Of a stretch of 64,000 nt of DNA, positions 9,109-16,893 are shown piece after piece (within the stretch, counting starts at the first letter, position 1; each line of letters begins with the position of its first letter). Below the pieces are notes generated by a model. That model was not told where the DNA came from. It saw only the letters and a program-made list of their open reading frames with translations, and did no database searches. This stretch comes from Prevotellaceae bacterium UBA4359 (GTDB lineage Bacteria > Bacteroidota > Bacteroidia > Bacteroidales > Bacteroidaceae), in contig DGSP01000056.1 in NCBI GenBank assembly GCA_002393555.1, forward strand, positions 9,450 to 73,449, given 5' to 3'. The position numbers and the translations under genes are program-made.

Positions 9109-10095
9109 TTATATTGAATGATTACTTTTCTCTTCGTTAAACAGCGGGTACTTCTTCTCGCTCTCATACTTGTGATATGCATTCACAATCCTCGTCACCA
9201 ACTTATGCCGCACAATGTCCCTCTCGTCCATCTCCACAAAGGCAATCCCCTTCACATCCTTCAGCACCTCCTTGGCCTCCTTCAGTCCACTCTTCACGTT
9301 GCGTGGCAAGTCTATCTGCGTCAAGTCACCCGTGATAATCATCTTCGTGTTCTGTCCCATGCGCGTGAGGAACATCTTGATTTGCTGCGTCGTCGTGTTC
9401 TGCGCCTCGTCCAGAATCACCACCGCGTCGTTCAGCGTTCGTCCGCGCATGAACGCCAGCGGTGCAATCTGAATCACGTTCTGCTCCATGTATTCCGTCA
9501 GTTTCTGCGCCGGAATCATGTCCTGCAAGGCATCGTAGAGCGGTTGCAGATAGGGGTCAATCTTGTCCCTCATGTCGCCAGGCAGAAAGCCCAACTTCTC
9601 GCCAGCCTCCACAGCAGGGCGACACAAGATAATCTTCCTGATTTCCTTATTCTTCAGGGCCCTCACCGCCAAGGCAATCGACACATACGTCTTGCCCGAC
9701 CCTGCAGGACCCACCGCAAACAGCATGTCATTCTCGTAGTAGGCATCCACCAGCGTCTTCTGATTCTCCGAACGTGCCGCAATCGCCTTGCCCGTGGTGC
9801 TGTAACAGATGGCATTCCCATCTGCCCCCCCACTGTTCGGCACCTCCCCCTTCACAATCTGCAGAATCGCCTCCTCGTTCAGCGAGTTATACCTGGCACA
9901 ATGCTCCTGCATCTTCGTGATGTTCTCCTCAAACGCACACATCTCCTCCTCATCGCCCATCACCTTGATGATGTTGCCCCTCGCCACAATCCTCAACTTC
10001 GGGTACAGTGCCTTAATCATCTGCAAATGAACATTCTGCACCCCGTAGAACGTCACGAGGTCAATGTCCTCCAAAACTATATGCTTCTCAATCAT
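9109..10095 (-). CDS. phoH: PhoH-like ATPase
   Basis: Cytoplasmic P-loop ATPase of the PhoH/YbeZ group, 328 residues. Walker A is GPAGSGKT at 129-136 and Walker B is VVILDEAQN; FLPGDMRDKIDPYL and TGDLTQIDLP are typical. The N-terminal 80 residues form the KH-like domain of this branch. The family is linked to RNA metabolism and often neighbours ybeY; here the partner is purC. A possible -7 box (10100-10107) lies only 5 bp before the ATG, which would give an almost leaderless mRNA. Confidence 0.93.
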   Translation of the reverse strand: MIEKHIVLEDIDLVTFYGVQNVHLQMIKALYPKLRIVARGNIIKVMGDEEEMCAFEENITKMQEHCARYNSLNEEAILQIVKGEVPNSGGADGNAICYSTTGKAIAARSENQKTLVDAYYENDMLFAVGPAGSGKTYVSIALAVRALKNKEIRKIILCRPAVEAGEKLGFLPGDMRDKIDPYLQPLYDALQDMIPAQKLTEYMEQNVIQIAPLAFMRGRTLNDAVVILDEAQNTTTQQIKMFLTRMGQNTKMIITGDLTQIDLPRNVKSGLKEAKEVLKDVKGIAFVEMDERDIVRHKLVTRIVNAYHKYESEKKYPLFNEEKSNHSI

Positions 10096-10099
10096 GCCA

Positions 10100-10107
10100 C
10101 AAAGTTA
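10100..10107 (-). promoter_or_regulatory. Possible -7 element immediately upstream of phoH
   Basis: On the minus strand the sequence reads TAACTTTG, matching TAnnTTTG, but no TTTG lies about 20 nt upstream. Its position would put the transcription start at or within a few bases of the phoH ATG (10093-10095). Weak on sequence alone. Confidence 0.4.
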
Positions 10108-10223
10108 CGACTTAAATCTGACATACGGAGCGGTTTGTGGCATAAAATTCGTTTTTTGTGGCATAATCGCTTCCGAAACAGCCAAAAAAGCACTGTTGGT
10201 AAAATAGGACTTCCAAAGCCTCT

Positions 10224-10294
10224 AAACCGACGTCCCGGACATCGGTCAACCGACATCGGGGACATCGGTTGACCGACATCGGGGACGTCGGTTT
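10224..10294. repeat. Three-unit ACCGAC array, 23-bp period
   Basis: Three tandem 23-bp copies begin at 10226, 10249 and 10272, each starting accgac and ending near tcggt. The outer segments aaaccgacgtccc (10224-10236) and gggacgtcggttt (10282-10294) are perfect inverted repeats, so the array is symmetric overall. It lies in the 220-bp gap between queF and phoH, where nothing else is visible except the -7 element near phoH. Confidence 0.9.
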
Positions 10295-10315
10295 TGGGGT
10301 GCTTGAACAGAGTGT

Positions 10316-10783
10316 TTACCTCATGTTGTGATTCATCAGTCGATAGTTCGCCAGTTCCTCATACTTGGTGCCGGGGCGGCCATAGTTGGCGTAGGGGTAG
10401 ATGCTGATGCCTCCGCGTGGGGTGAAGATGCCTGTCACTTCGATGTATTTGGGGTCCATCAGTTGGATGAGGTCCTTCATGATGGTGTTCACGCAGTCTT
10501 CGTGGAAGTCGCCGTGATTGCGGAAGGAGAAGAGGTATAGTTTCAGCGACTTGCTCTCCACCATGCGCTGGTCGGGCAGGTAGGAGATGCGGATTTCGGC
10601 AAAGTCGGGCTGTCCCGTGATGGGGCAGAGGGAGGTGAACTCGGGGCAGTTGAACTGCACCCAGTAGTCGTTCTCGGGGTGTTTGTTCTGGAAGGTCTCC
10701 AAGACTTCGGGTGCATAGTCTTGGCGGTATTCGGTCTTCTTGCCGAGGGCTTGCAGACCTTCTTGCTCGCGTTGGATGCTCAT
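10316..10783 (-). CDS. queF: 7-cyano-7-deazaguanine reductase QueF
   Basis: NADPH-dependent nitrile reductase that converts preQ0 to preQ1 in queuosine synthesis. 155 residues, the short unimodular form. The catalytic Cys is C53 in [12 protein letters not shown] with Asp at 60; the QueF motif [20 protein letters not shown] is present. It is 3 bp downstream of a queuosine precursor transporter gene, so the pair forms a functional unit: uptake of a deazaguanine precursor and its reduction. Confidence 0.96.
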   Translation of the reverse strand: MSIQREQEGLQALGKKTEYRQDYAPEVLETFQNKHPENDYWVQFNCPEFTSLCPITGQPDFAEIRISYLPDQRMVESKSLKLYLFSFRNHGDFHEDCVNTIMKDLIQLMDPKYIEVTGIFTPRGGISIYPYANYGRPGTKYEELANYRLMNHNMR

Positions 10784-10786
10784 GGG

Positions 10787-11515
10787 TTATAATTCTTTGA
10801 TGTTAAATGCGTTGTAACTGATTCCGTCGTCATAGACATCTTCGCCTTCGAACTGCTTGACGAACTTGACCACTTGGATGGTGATGGGCAGGACGAGTAT
10901 TTCGTAGAGGGTTTTTGCCACCACCTGCGTGAGCATCAGTTGCAGCATGATTTCGAGGGGCAGTTGTGGCTTGCCCATGAAGATGTAGGGGAAAATGTAG
11001 AAGGCCAGGGGGAAGAAGATGAGGCTGTCGGCGCTTTCGCCTGCGAGGGTGGAGAGGATGGCGCGCATGGAGAAGTGATAGTCGAAGTGGCCTTTGTTGC
11101 GGTCGGCCATCTTCATCTTGCTCATGACGAGGGCATTGAGGAATGAACCGATGATGAAGGCCAGCAGGCTGGCTATGGCCACTTGCGGGGCGAAGGCGAA
11201 CACTTGCTTGAAGGCTTCGTCGCTGCCTTCCACTGCGGCAGGAAGAGAACATGCTATGCCGCCCAGAATCACGACGAAGAAGTTCATGATGAAGCCCAGC
11301 CAGATGGTGAGTCGGGCTTTTCGGTAGCCCCACACTTCGGCTATGACGTCGTTGAGAATGTAGGAGATGGGAAACACGAGGAAACCACAGGTGAGGGTGA
11401 TAGGGCCCCATGCACGGAATACTTTGGTTTCGAGAAGATTGGATGCCACCAGACAGGTGCAGAAGAGGATTCCTGCAATCATGAAGGAAACGCTCACTTG
11501 TTTTCTTGATTTCAT
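10787..11515 (-). CDS. yhhQ: Queuosine precursor transporter (YhhQ/VUT family)
   Basis: Inner-membrane protein of about 242 residues with six or seven hydrophobic segments. Diagnostic stretches are LVASNLLETKVF near the N-terminus, SYILNDVIAEVWGYRKAR and AGESADSLIFFP. The family imports preQ0/preQ1 or queuine. Adjacent queF supports the role. I chose the ATG at 11515 (MKSRKQ); an in-frame ATG at 11545 would add ten Lys-rich residues. A -7 element lies about 120 bp upstream. Confidence 0.88.
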   Translation of the reverse strand: MKSRKQVSVSFMIAGILFCTCLVASNLLETKVFRAWGPITLTCGFLVFPISYILNDVIAEVWGYRKARLTIWLGFIMNFFVVILGGIACSLPAAVEGSDEAFKQVFAFAPQVAIASLLAFIIGSFLNALVMSKMKMADRNKGHFDYHFSMRAILSTLAGESADSLIFFPLAFYIFPYIFMGKPQLPLEIMLQLMLTQVVAKTLYEILVLPITIQVVKFVKQFEGEDVYDDGISYNAFNIKEL

Positions 11516-11637
11516 TTTTTTCTTGTTTTTTACGAGGTTCGTCAAGCACTCGCTTGTTTTTTACGTGGTTAATATTGATACAAGTACACGCCTGTTTTGA
11601 CGAGGTGTTCAGGCACTCGGACTCTGCGAATCGGGTG

Positions 11638-11645
11638 CAAAGGTA
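11638..11645 (-). promoter_or_regulatory. Candidate -7 element for the yhhQ-queF pair
   Basis: The minus strand reads TACCTTTG here. A TTTG at 11657-11660 is too close to be an ideal -33 element. The spacer 11516-11845 otherwise contains AT-rich sequence with ttttcac-like heptads around 11720-11755 and the divergent promoter for the next operon. Confidence 0.5.
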
Positions 11646-11763
11646 GTGATTTTGGGCAAAAAGTGAAGGGCGAAGAGCGAAAAATCTAAGTATCTCCCAT
11701 CCGAATGGCTTGTAAAATGGATTTTTTCACTCTTCATTTGTCATTTTTCACTTCTTTTTTTTC

Positions 11764-11791
11764 TTTGTCTCACTTCATTTCTCTATCTTTG
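11764..11791 (+). promoter_or_regulatory. Promoter for the GT-DUF4922 operon
   Basis: TTTG at 11764-11767 and TATCTTTG at 11784-11791, 16 nt apart, fit the Bacteroidota -33/-7 pattern with slightly short spacing. The first gene begins 54 bp downstream. Confidence 0.6.
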
Positions 11792-11845
11792 CACACAAAT
11801 CAATTAACATTGTTTAATATTTTTTCATAACCTCAAGAGAATAAT

Positions 11846-14368
11846 ATGAATAGCATCATCAACAGTGGTATAGATTGCTTTGTTGTCTATGCTGATGCTG
11901 AAACGACCCTGAACACCTTGAAACAGTTGCGTGAAGAGCCGTTGGTCAAGAATATATATGTGCTGATGACCGGTGAGGAACCGTGTCCTTTCATGGGATG
12001 TGAGGTGATTCGTGTCGATAACTATTTGAGTTCGGCCACGGTGAAGAAGGTGGCTGAGGCCATACGTGAACCTTTCGCGCTGATGTGTCTGAAGCAGACA
12101 GGCATCACCTTTGGCTATCAAGCCATCAGGCGTATGTGTCTGGTGGCCAGCAGCGTGGATTCGTCGGTGGTGTATTCCGACCGCTACAAGATGAGTGGCG
12201 GGCAGATAGTCAAGTGTCCCACGATGGACTTCTACTATGGCAGTGTGCGTGATGATTTTGACTTCGGCCCGGTCATGCTCTTTGCTTCGGTCACGCTCCA
12301 GAAGTATGTGGAGGAAAACCCGCATGCCAACTATCAGTTCTCGGGTTGGTACGACCTGCATCTGTTCAGTCTGCGCCGCAAGCGCACGGCAGCCTTGTTC
12401 CACGTGAGGGAGTTTCTCTACACCGAGGAGGAGCAGGACCTGCGGAAGAGTGGGGAGAAGCAGTTTGACTATGTTGACCCGCGCAATCGCGAGGTGCAGA
12501 AGGAACGCGAGAGGGTGTGTACCGAACACCTGAAGGTGATAGGCTCCTACATCGACCCCGATAGCATCGTGGAGGTGTCGGTGGAACGCTATGACTTCGA
12601 CCGCGAGGCATCGGTCATCATCCCGGTGCGCAACCGTGTGAAAACGATAGAAGATGCCATCAGAAGTGCCCTCTCCCAGCGCACCACCTTCGAGTTCAAT
12701 GTGATAGTGGTGGATAACCACTCGACCGATGGCACCACCGAAGTCGTGGAGAAAATGGTGAAAGAAGATTCGCGAGTGGTGCATATCATTCCTACTCGTG
12801 GAGACCTGGGCATCGGCGGCTGCTGGAGTTTGGCTTTCAACGATGCCCGATGCGGACGCTTCGCCGTGCAGTTGGACAGCGACGACCTCTACAGCGGCAC
12901 CGACACTTTGCAGCGCATTGTCGATAAGTTCTACGAAGAGCACTGTGGCATGGTCATCGGCTCTTACCGAATGTGCAACTTCCAGTTGGAAACCCTGCCT
13001 CCCGGACTGATAGACCATCGTGAATGGACTCCTGAGAACGGACATAATAATGCCTTGCGAATCAACGGACTGGGTGCGCCTCGTGCATTCTTCACCCCCT
13101 TGCTCCGGCGTATCGGCATGCCCAACACTTCCTATGGCGAGGACTATGCCGTGGGGCTGGCTTTCTGCCGCAAGTATAAGATAGGCCGAATCTACGACGA
13201 ACTGTATCTCTGCCGCCGTTGGGAGGGCAACAGCGATGCTGCTCTGACTCCCGACCAGGTGAACCGCAATAACATCTACAAGGACAGTCTCCGCACGATG
13301 GAAATTATTGACCGCCGCCGTCTGAACGAGTTCTGGCAGAGCAATGTGACCGACGACTCGGCCAACGACCTCTACAATGCTCAGTTGCCCCTCTGGAAGA
13401 CTGCTGCCGAACGGTACAGCCAGTTGAGTGGGGTGGAAACCAAGAGCATGGAGGCCGATGGCTGCAAACTCTTGGTGCAGCACAACCCGGCCCGCATCGT
13501 CTCGACAGGAGCCAAGGTGGATGCCGAAACCATCAAGCGGCGTCCCTGTTTCCTCTGCGATGTGAACCGTCCCGACGAGCAAATCAGTGTGCCGTTGCTG
13601 AAGAAGTATCACCTGCTGGTCAATCCCAATCCCATTCTCCCCAAGCATTTCACCATCCCCTTGCGGCATCACCGCAGGCAGGAAATCCTTAGCCACTATG
13701 AGGACATGATGGAAATCACGTCGCAACTCAAAGAGATGTTCGTCTTCTACAATGGCCCCTATTGCGGTGCCAGTGCCCCCGACCACATGCACTTCCAGGC
13801 AGGAGCGCGTGGCGTGGTTCCCTTGGAACGCGACTGGATGAGGCTTTACAAGCCGCAACTTTCACGCATCTGGCCCATCAGCGAAGAAGAGTATCTGGAA
13901 GCCGTGAAGATGTATCTGGTGGCCGACAGCACAGGCGTGTTTAGTTTGCGTGGCTATTTGTGTCCGGGAGTGGTCATCATCACCCGCACACCGTATGCCA
14001 ACAAGGTGCTCTTTGAGAAAATCTACAACTCCCTGCCCATTCCTGAAGGACACTACGAGCCGATGATGAACATTGTGGCATGGTCGGAGGGGGGTGCCGA
14101 CGACGACTATGCTCGCATCGTGAGCATCATCCTGCCTCGTGCCAAGCACCGCCCCGACTGCTATTTCTTTACAGACCAGAAACAGGTGATGGTCAGCCCC
14201 GGCGCGCTCGACATGTGCGGCATGCTCATCACCCCCCGCAAGGAAGACTTCGAGCGGATGAATGGCGAGTTGGCCAAGTCCATCATCAGCGAATGTGCCA
14301 TGTCGCTCGACGACGAACTGGAGATGGTCATGAATTTAAAGGGGGGGGTAATTTCTGACTCGAAATAA
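11846..14368 (+). CDS. Glycosyltransferase family 2 fused to DUF4922 (HIT/GalT-like nucleotidyltransferase)
   Basis: 840 residues in three parts. Residues 1-200 look like a degenerate GT-A domain. Residues about 255-460 form a canonical GT2 domain: ASVIIPVRN, VVDNHSTDGT, and the metal-binding DSDD at 344-347. Residues about 490-825 are DUF4922: C568-F-L-C571, which recalls the zinc site of GalT, and D646-HMHFQ, the HxHxQ active site of GalT, Ap4A phosphorylase and GDP-hexose phosphorylases. The fusion suggests that sugar transfer and sugar-nucleotide (or phosphorylase) chemistry are linked; the substrate is unknown. No signal peptide, so cytosolic. It leads an operon with SpoIID and two AmpG-like transporters. 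A G8 tract lies 12 codons before the stop. Confidence 0.82.
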   Translation: MNSIINSGIDCFVVYADAETTLNTLKQLREEPLVKNIYVLMTGEEPCPFMGCEVIRVDNYLSSATVKKVAEAIREPFALMCLKQTGITFGYQAIRRMCLVASSVDSSVVYSDRYKMSGGQIVKCPTMDFYYGSVRDDFDFGPVMLFASVTLQKYVEENPHANYQFSGWYDLHLFSLRRKRTAALFHVREFLYTEEEQDLRKSGEKQFDYVDPRNREVQKERERVCTEHLKVIGSYIDPDSIVEVSVERYDFDREASVIIPVRNRVKTIEDAIRSALSQRTTFEFNVIVVDNHSTDGTTEVVEKMVKEDSRVVHIIPTRGDLGIGGCWSLAFNDARCGRFAVQLDSDDLYSGTDTLQRIVDKFYEEHCGMVIGSYRMCNFQLETLPPGLIDHREWTPENGHNNALRINGLGAPRAFFTPLLRRIGMPNTSYGEDYAVGLAFCRKYKIGRIYDELYLCRRWEGNSDAALTPDQVNRNNIYKDSLRTMEIIDRRRLNEFWQSNVTDDSANDLYNAQLPLWKTAAERYSQLSGVETKSMEADGCKLLVQHNPARIVSTGAKVDAETIKRRPCFLCDVNRPDEQISVPLLKKYHLLVNPNPILPKHFTIPLRHHRRQEILSHYEDMMEITSQLKEMFVFYNGPYCGASAPDHMHFQAGARGVVPLERDWMRLYKPQLSRIWPISEEEYLEAVKMYLVADSTGVFSLRGYLCPGVVIITRTPYANKVLFEKIYNSLPIPEGHYEPMMNIVAWSEGGADDDYARIVSIILPRAKHRPDCYFFTDQKQVMVSPGALDMCGMLITPRKEDFERMNGELAKSIISECAMSLDDELEMVMNLKGGVISDSK

Positions 14369-14394
14369 TAGGACTTACGGATGATTCTCGTTTG

Positions 14395-15588
14395 ATGATG
14401 CAGGAAAAAAGTGTCAGAGTCGGCATCGTGAGGGCCGAAAGTATAGGTGTGGTTTTCCATTCAGAGTATCTGCTGGATGGAAAACCCTTTATTGGTGAAT
14501 GCACCTTTTCTCCATCTGGTGAAAAGCGGTTCTTCGCTCCACAGTCGCCCGATGCCACCTTCACGTTGAAAGACGTGGTGATTGGGGTGGGTTTTCACTG
14601 GGAACGTAAGGAAGAGCAGACCTTCTGTGGTGCCTTGGAACTGCAGCCCGAGGAGGGCATGCTGAGAGCCGTCAATGTCGTGCCTGTGGAGACTTATCTG
14701 ACCAGTGTCATCAGCAGCGAGATGAGTGCCAATGCCTCGCTCGAACTGCTGAAGGCGCATGCCGTCATCTCGCGCAGTTGGCTCATGGTCATGATGTCAG
14801 CCTCTGGGCAAGGGAGCCATCCACATTCGGGAAAGTCCTTCCACGAGCAGTTGTCGGCAGACTCTGTCATCCGTTGGTATGACAGCGAGGCACACCAAGG
14901 CTTCGATGTGTGTGCCGACGACCATTGCCAACGCTATCAGGGCATTACGAGGCAAACAAACCCTCAGGTGGTGGAAGCCATTGCAGCCACTCGTGGGCAG
15001 GTGCTCACCTACGATGGGAAGATTTGTGATGCCCGCTTCTCCAAGTGTTGCGGCGGCACGACCGAGGTTTTTGAGTCATGTTGGGAGCCAGTCCGCCACC
15101 CCTATCTGGTGGCCAAGTCCGACCCCTATTGCCACACGACCGACCGGCGAATCCTCTCGCAAGTGCTGAACAACTACGACCAAGAGACCACGGACTTCTA
15201 TCAGTGGACCGTGCGCTACACAACCGAAGAACTGAGCGAACTCGTCAGCCGCAAGTCGGGCATCGACTTCGGGCGCATTCTTGCTTTGGAACCCCTTCAG
15301 CGAGGCCCTTCAGGACGCATCATCACCCTGCGGATAGTGGGCGAGAAATGCACGGTGACTGTGGGCAAGGAACTGGAAATCCGCAAGTGGCTCAGCGAGT
15401 CGCACCTCTACTCCTCAGCCTTCACCGTGGAACAGACCGGCGACGGCTTCCTTCTGCACGGGCGAGGGTGGGGACATGGTGTGGGACTCTGCCAGATTGG
15501 TGCAGCCGTGATGGGCGACCAGGGCATTCCCTACCAAGAGATACTCTCCTTCTATTATCCCGGTGCAGAACTGACAAAACAATGGTGA
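14395..15588 (+). CDS. SpoIID/LytB-domain protein without signal peptide
   Basis: About 397 residues. The SpoIID domain includes VVPVETYLTSVISSEMS (the probable catalytic Glu, E110 counting from a TTG at 14392), AHAVISRSW, and the C-terminal GRGWGHGVGLCQIGA. SpoIID-type enzymes are lytic transglycosylases that cut glycan strands lacking stem peptides; LytB is the amidase-enhancer relative. No N-terminal signal or membrane segment is visible, so the protein appears cytosolic, which is unusual for a cell-wall enzyme. Two ATGs (14395, 14398) are possible starts. The gap to the preceding gene is 26 bp and to the next 27 bp, so an operon is likely. Confidence 0.88.
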   Translation: MMQEKSVRVGIVRAESIGVVFHSEYLLDGKPFIGECTFSPSGEKRFFAPQSPDATFTLKDVVIGVGFHWERKEEQTFCGALELQPEEGMLRAVNVVPVETYLTSVISSEMSANASLELLKAHAVISRSWLMVMMSASGQGSHPHSGKSFHEQLSADSVIRWYDSEAHQGFDVCADDHCQRYQGITRQTNPQVVEAIAATRGQVLTYDGKICDARFSKCCGGTTEVFESCWEPVRHPYLVAKSDPYCHTTDRRILSQVLNNYDQETTDFYQWTVRYTTEELSELVSRKSGIDFGRILALEPLQRGPSGRIITLRIVGEKCTVTVGKELEIRKWLSESHLYSSAFTVEQTGDGFLLHGRGWGHGVGLCQIGAAVMGDQGIPYQEILSFYYPGAELTKQW

Positions 15589-15615
15589 TATTTCTCCCAC
15601 AGAACAGATAAAGAC

Positions 15616-16893
15616 GTGACACTCAAGCAACAACACAGCCCGTGGCTCTGGATTCCGAGCCTTTGCGCCGCCGAAGAGATTCCGATGGCAGTGGTCATGT
15701 ATGTGGCCCTCATCATGCTCATGCAGTTCGGAGCCAACGAGGTCATGGCCTCCTTCTATGCCGCCATGCTCTTCCTGCCGTGGGTCATGAAGTCTTATCT
15801 CTACAACATGGTGCGCAGGTCAGGCTCTTTCCGGCGCAACCTCCATGTGGTGGAGTCGCTCCTGTTCCTCTGCCTCATGGGCATTGCCGTCTATATCGCC
15901 GAAGCCAAGGTGGAAGTGTGGCTCCTCTTCCTGCTCCTGCTGCTCCTCTCCTGCCTTTGTGCGTGGCACGAACTCCTCTCCCGTCTCTACTACAGCCGAG
16001 TCCTCTCCCCCCATCAGCAACCTCTCTTCATGAACACCAAGATGCTCTCCTCGCAGGTGGTGCTGGTGGTCACCTACGGCCTGCTCATCATCGTAGCCGG
16101 CTTCTTCGAGGTCTTCTTTCGCAGTTATCAGAAGGCTTGGGCCATGGAGAGTTCCCTCGTGGCAGGCGGATTCCTCCTCTTTCTGGTGCTGAACGTCATC
16201 TTCCTGCCCACTCCCCGCATCAACGACCCTTACCGCCCCGACACGCTCTCCCACACCGTGAGGAAAGAACTGCATGTGCTCTCGCGCATTCAGCAGAAGC
16301 CCCACGTGCTGGCCGTCTTGCTCAGCCTCTTCCTCCTTCTCCTGCCTCCAGCCCTCATGTTCAACACCCGCGTCTTCTTCCTCTTCGCATCCGTCGAAAC
16401 GGGCGGACTCGGCTGCTCGGTGCAGGATGTCGGCTTCGCCCAAGGCACCATCGGTGTGCTGGCCTTCTCCATCGGCATCACGTTGGGCCGTGCCTTGGCC
16501 CGCAAGCACGGCGACCCAGCCCTCTTCTGGCCCGCAGCCATCGTGCTGACCCTCTCGCCGCTCTCCTATCTGCTCATGGCACACCATCCACAGTCTGACA
16601 GCATGTTCCTCCTCTGCTGCACCACCTTTTTCGCCCAACTCTGCTTCGGCTTCGGACTCACCGTGTGCCGTCCCTTCGTCACCTACATCTCCGCACAGCG
16701 CTACCGCTATACCACCAATCCCCTCTATGTGCCCCTTGTGGCCAGCCTCATGGTCGTGCCCATGGCCCTGTCGGGATGGCTCTGCCAGACGCTGGGCCAC
16801 CCCCTCTTCTTCACCCTCGCAGCCAGCCTCGCCCCCGTGGCTTGGCTGGTGACTGCAGTCTGTAAAACAAAACAATGGATAAACCAACTATGA
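15616..16893 (+). CDS. MFS transporter, AmpG-like (divergent)
   Basis: 425 residues with about twelve hydrophobic segments and a GTG start at 15616; the first internal ATG would remove the first membrane helix. The opening WIPSLCAAEEIPMAVVMY matches the WVPSLYLGESLPFSAVM start of the next gene product, so the two are diverged paralogues. Charged motifs of AmpG are weaker here. AmpG proteins import anhydro-muropeptides; the substrate of this copy cannot be read from sequence. It overlaps the next gene by 19 bp, indicating translational coupling. Confidence 0.78.
   Translation: MTLKQQHSPWLWIPSLCAAEEIPMAVVMYVALIMLMQFGANEVMASFYAAMLFLPWVMKSYLYNMVRRSGSFRRNLHVVESLLFLCLMGIAVYIAEAKVEVWLLFLLLLLLSCLCAWHELLSRLYYSRVLSPHQQPLFMNTKMLSSQVVLVVTYGLLIIVAGFFEVFFRSYQKAWAMESSLVAGGFLLFLVLNVIFLPTPRINDPYRPDTLSHTVRKELHVLSRIQQKPHVLAVLLSLFLLLLPPALMFNTRVFFLFASVETGGLGCSVQDVGFAQGTIGVLAFSIGITLGRALARKHGDPALFWPAAIVLTLSPLSYLLMAHHPQSDSMFLLCCTTFFAQLCFGFGLTVCRPFVTYISAQRYRYTTNPLYVPLVASLMVVPMALSGWLCQTLGHPLFFTLAASLAPVAWLVTAVCKTKQWINQL

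Noticed and set aside
11825..13858. Long open frame of 677 codons on the minus strand
   Set aside because: It lies opposite the GT-DUF4922 gene, whose motifs are clear. The antisense product is rich in His, Arg and Val and has no family pattern.
15820..16887. 355-codon Glu/Gly-rich minus-strand frame
   Set aside because: Antisense of a transporter gene; the composition is an artefact of Leu-rich helices on the other strand.
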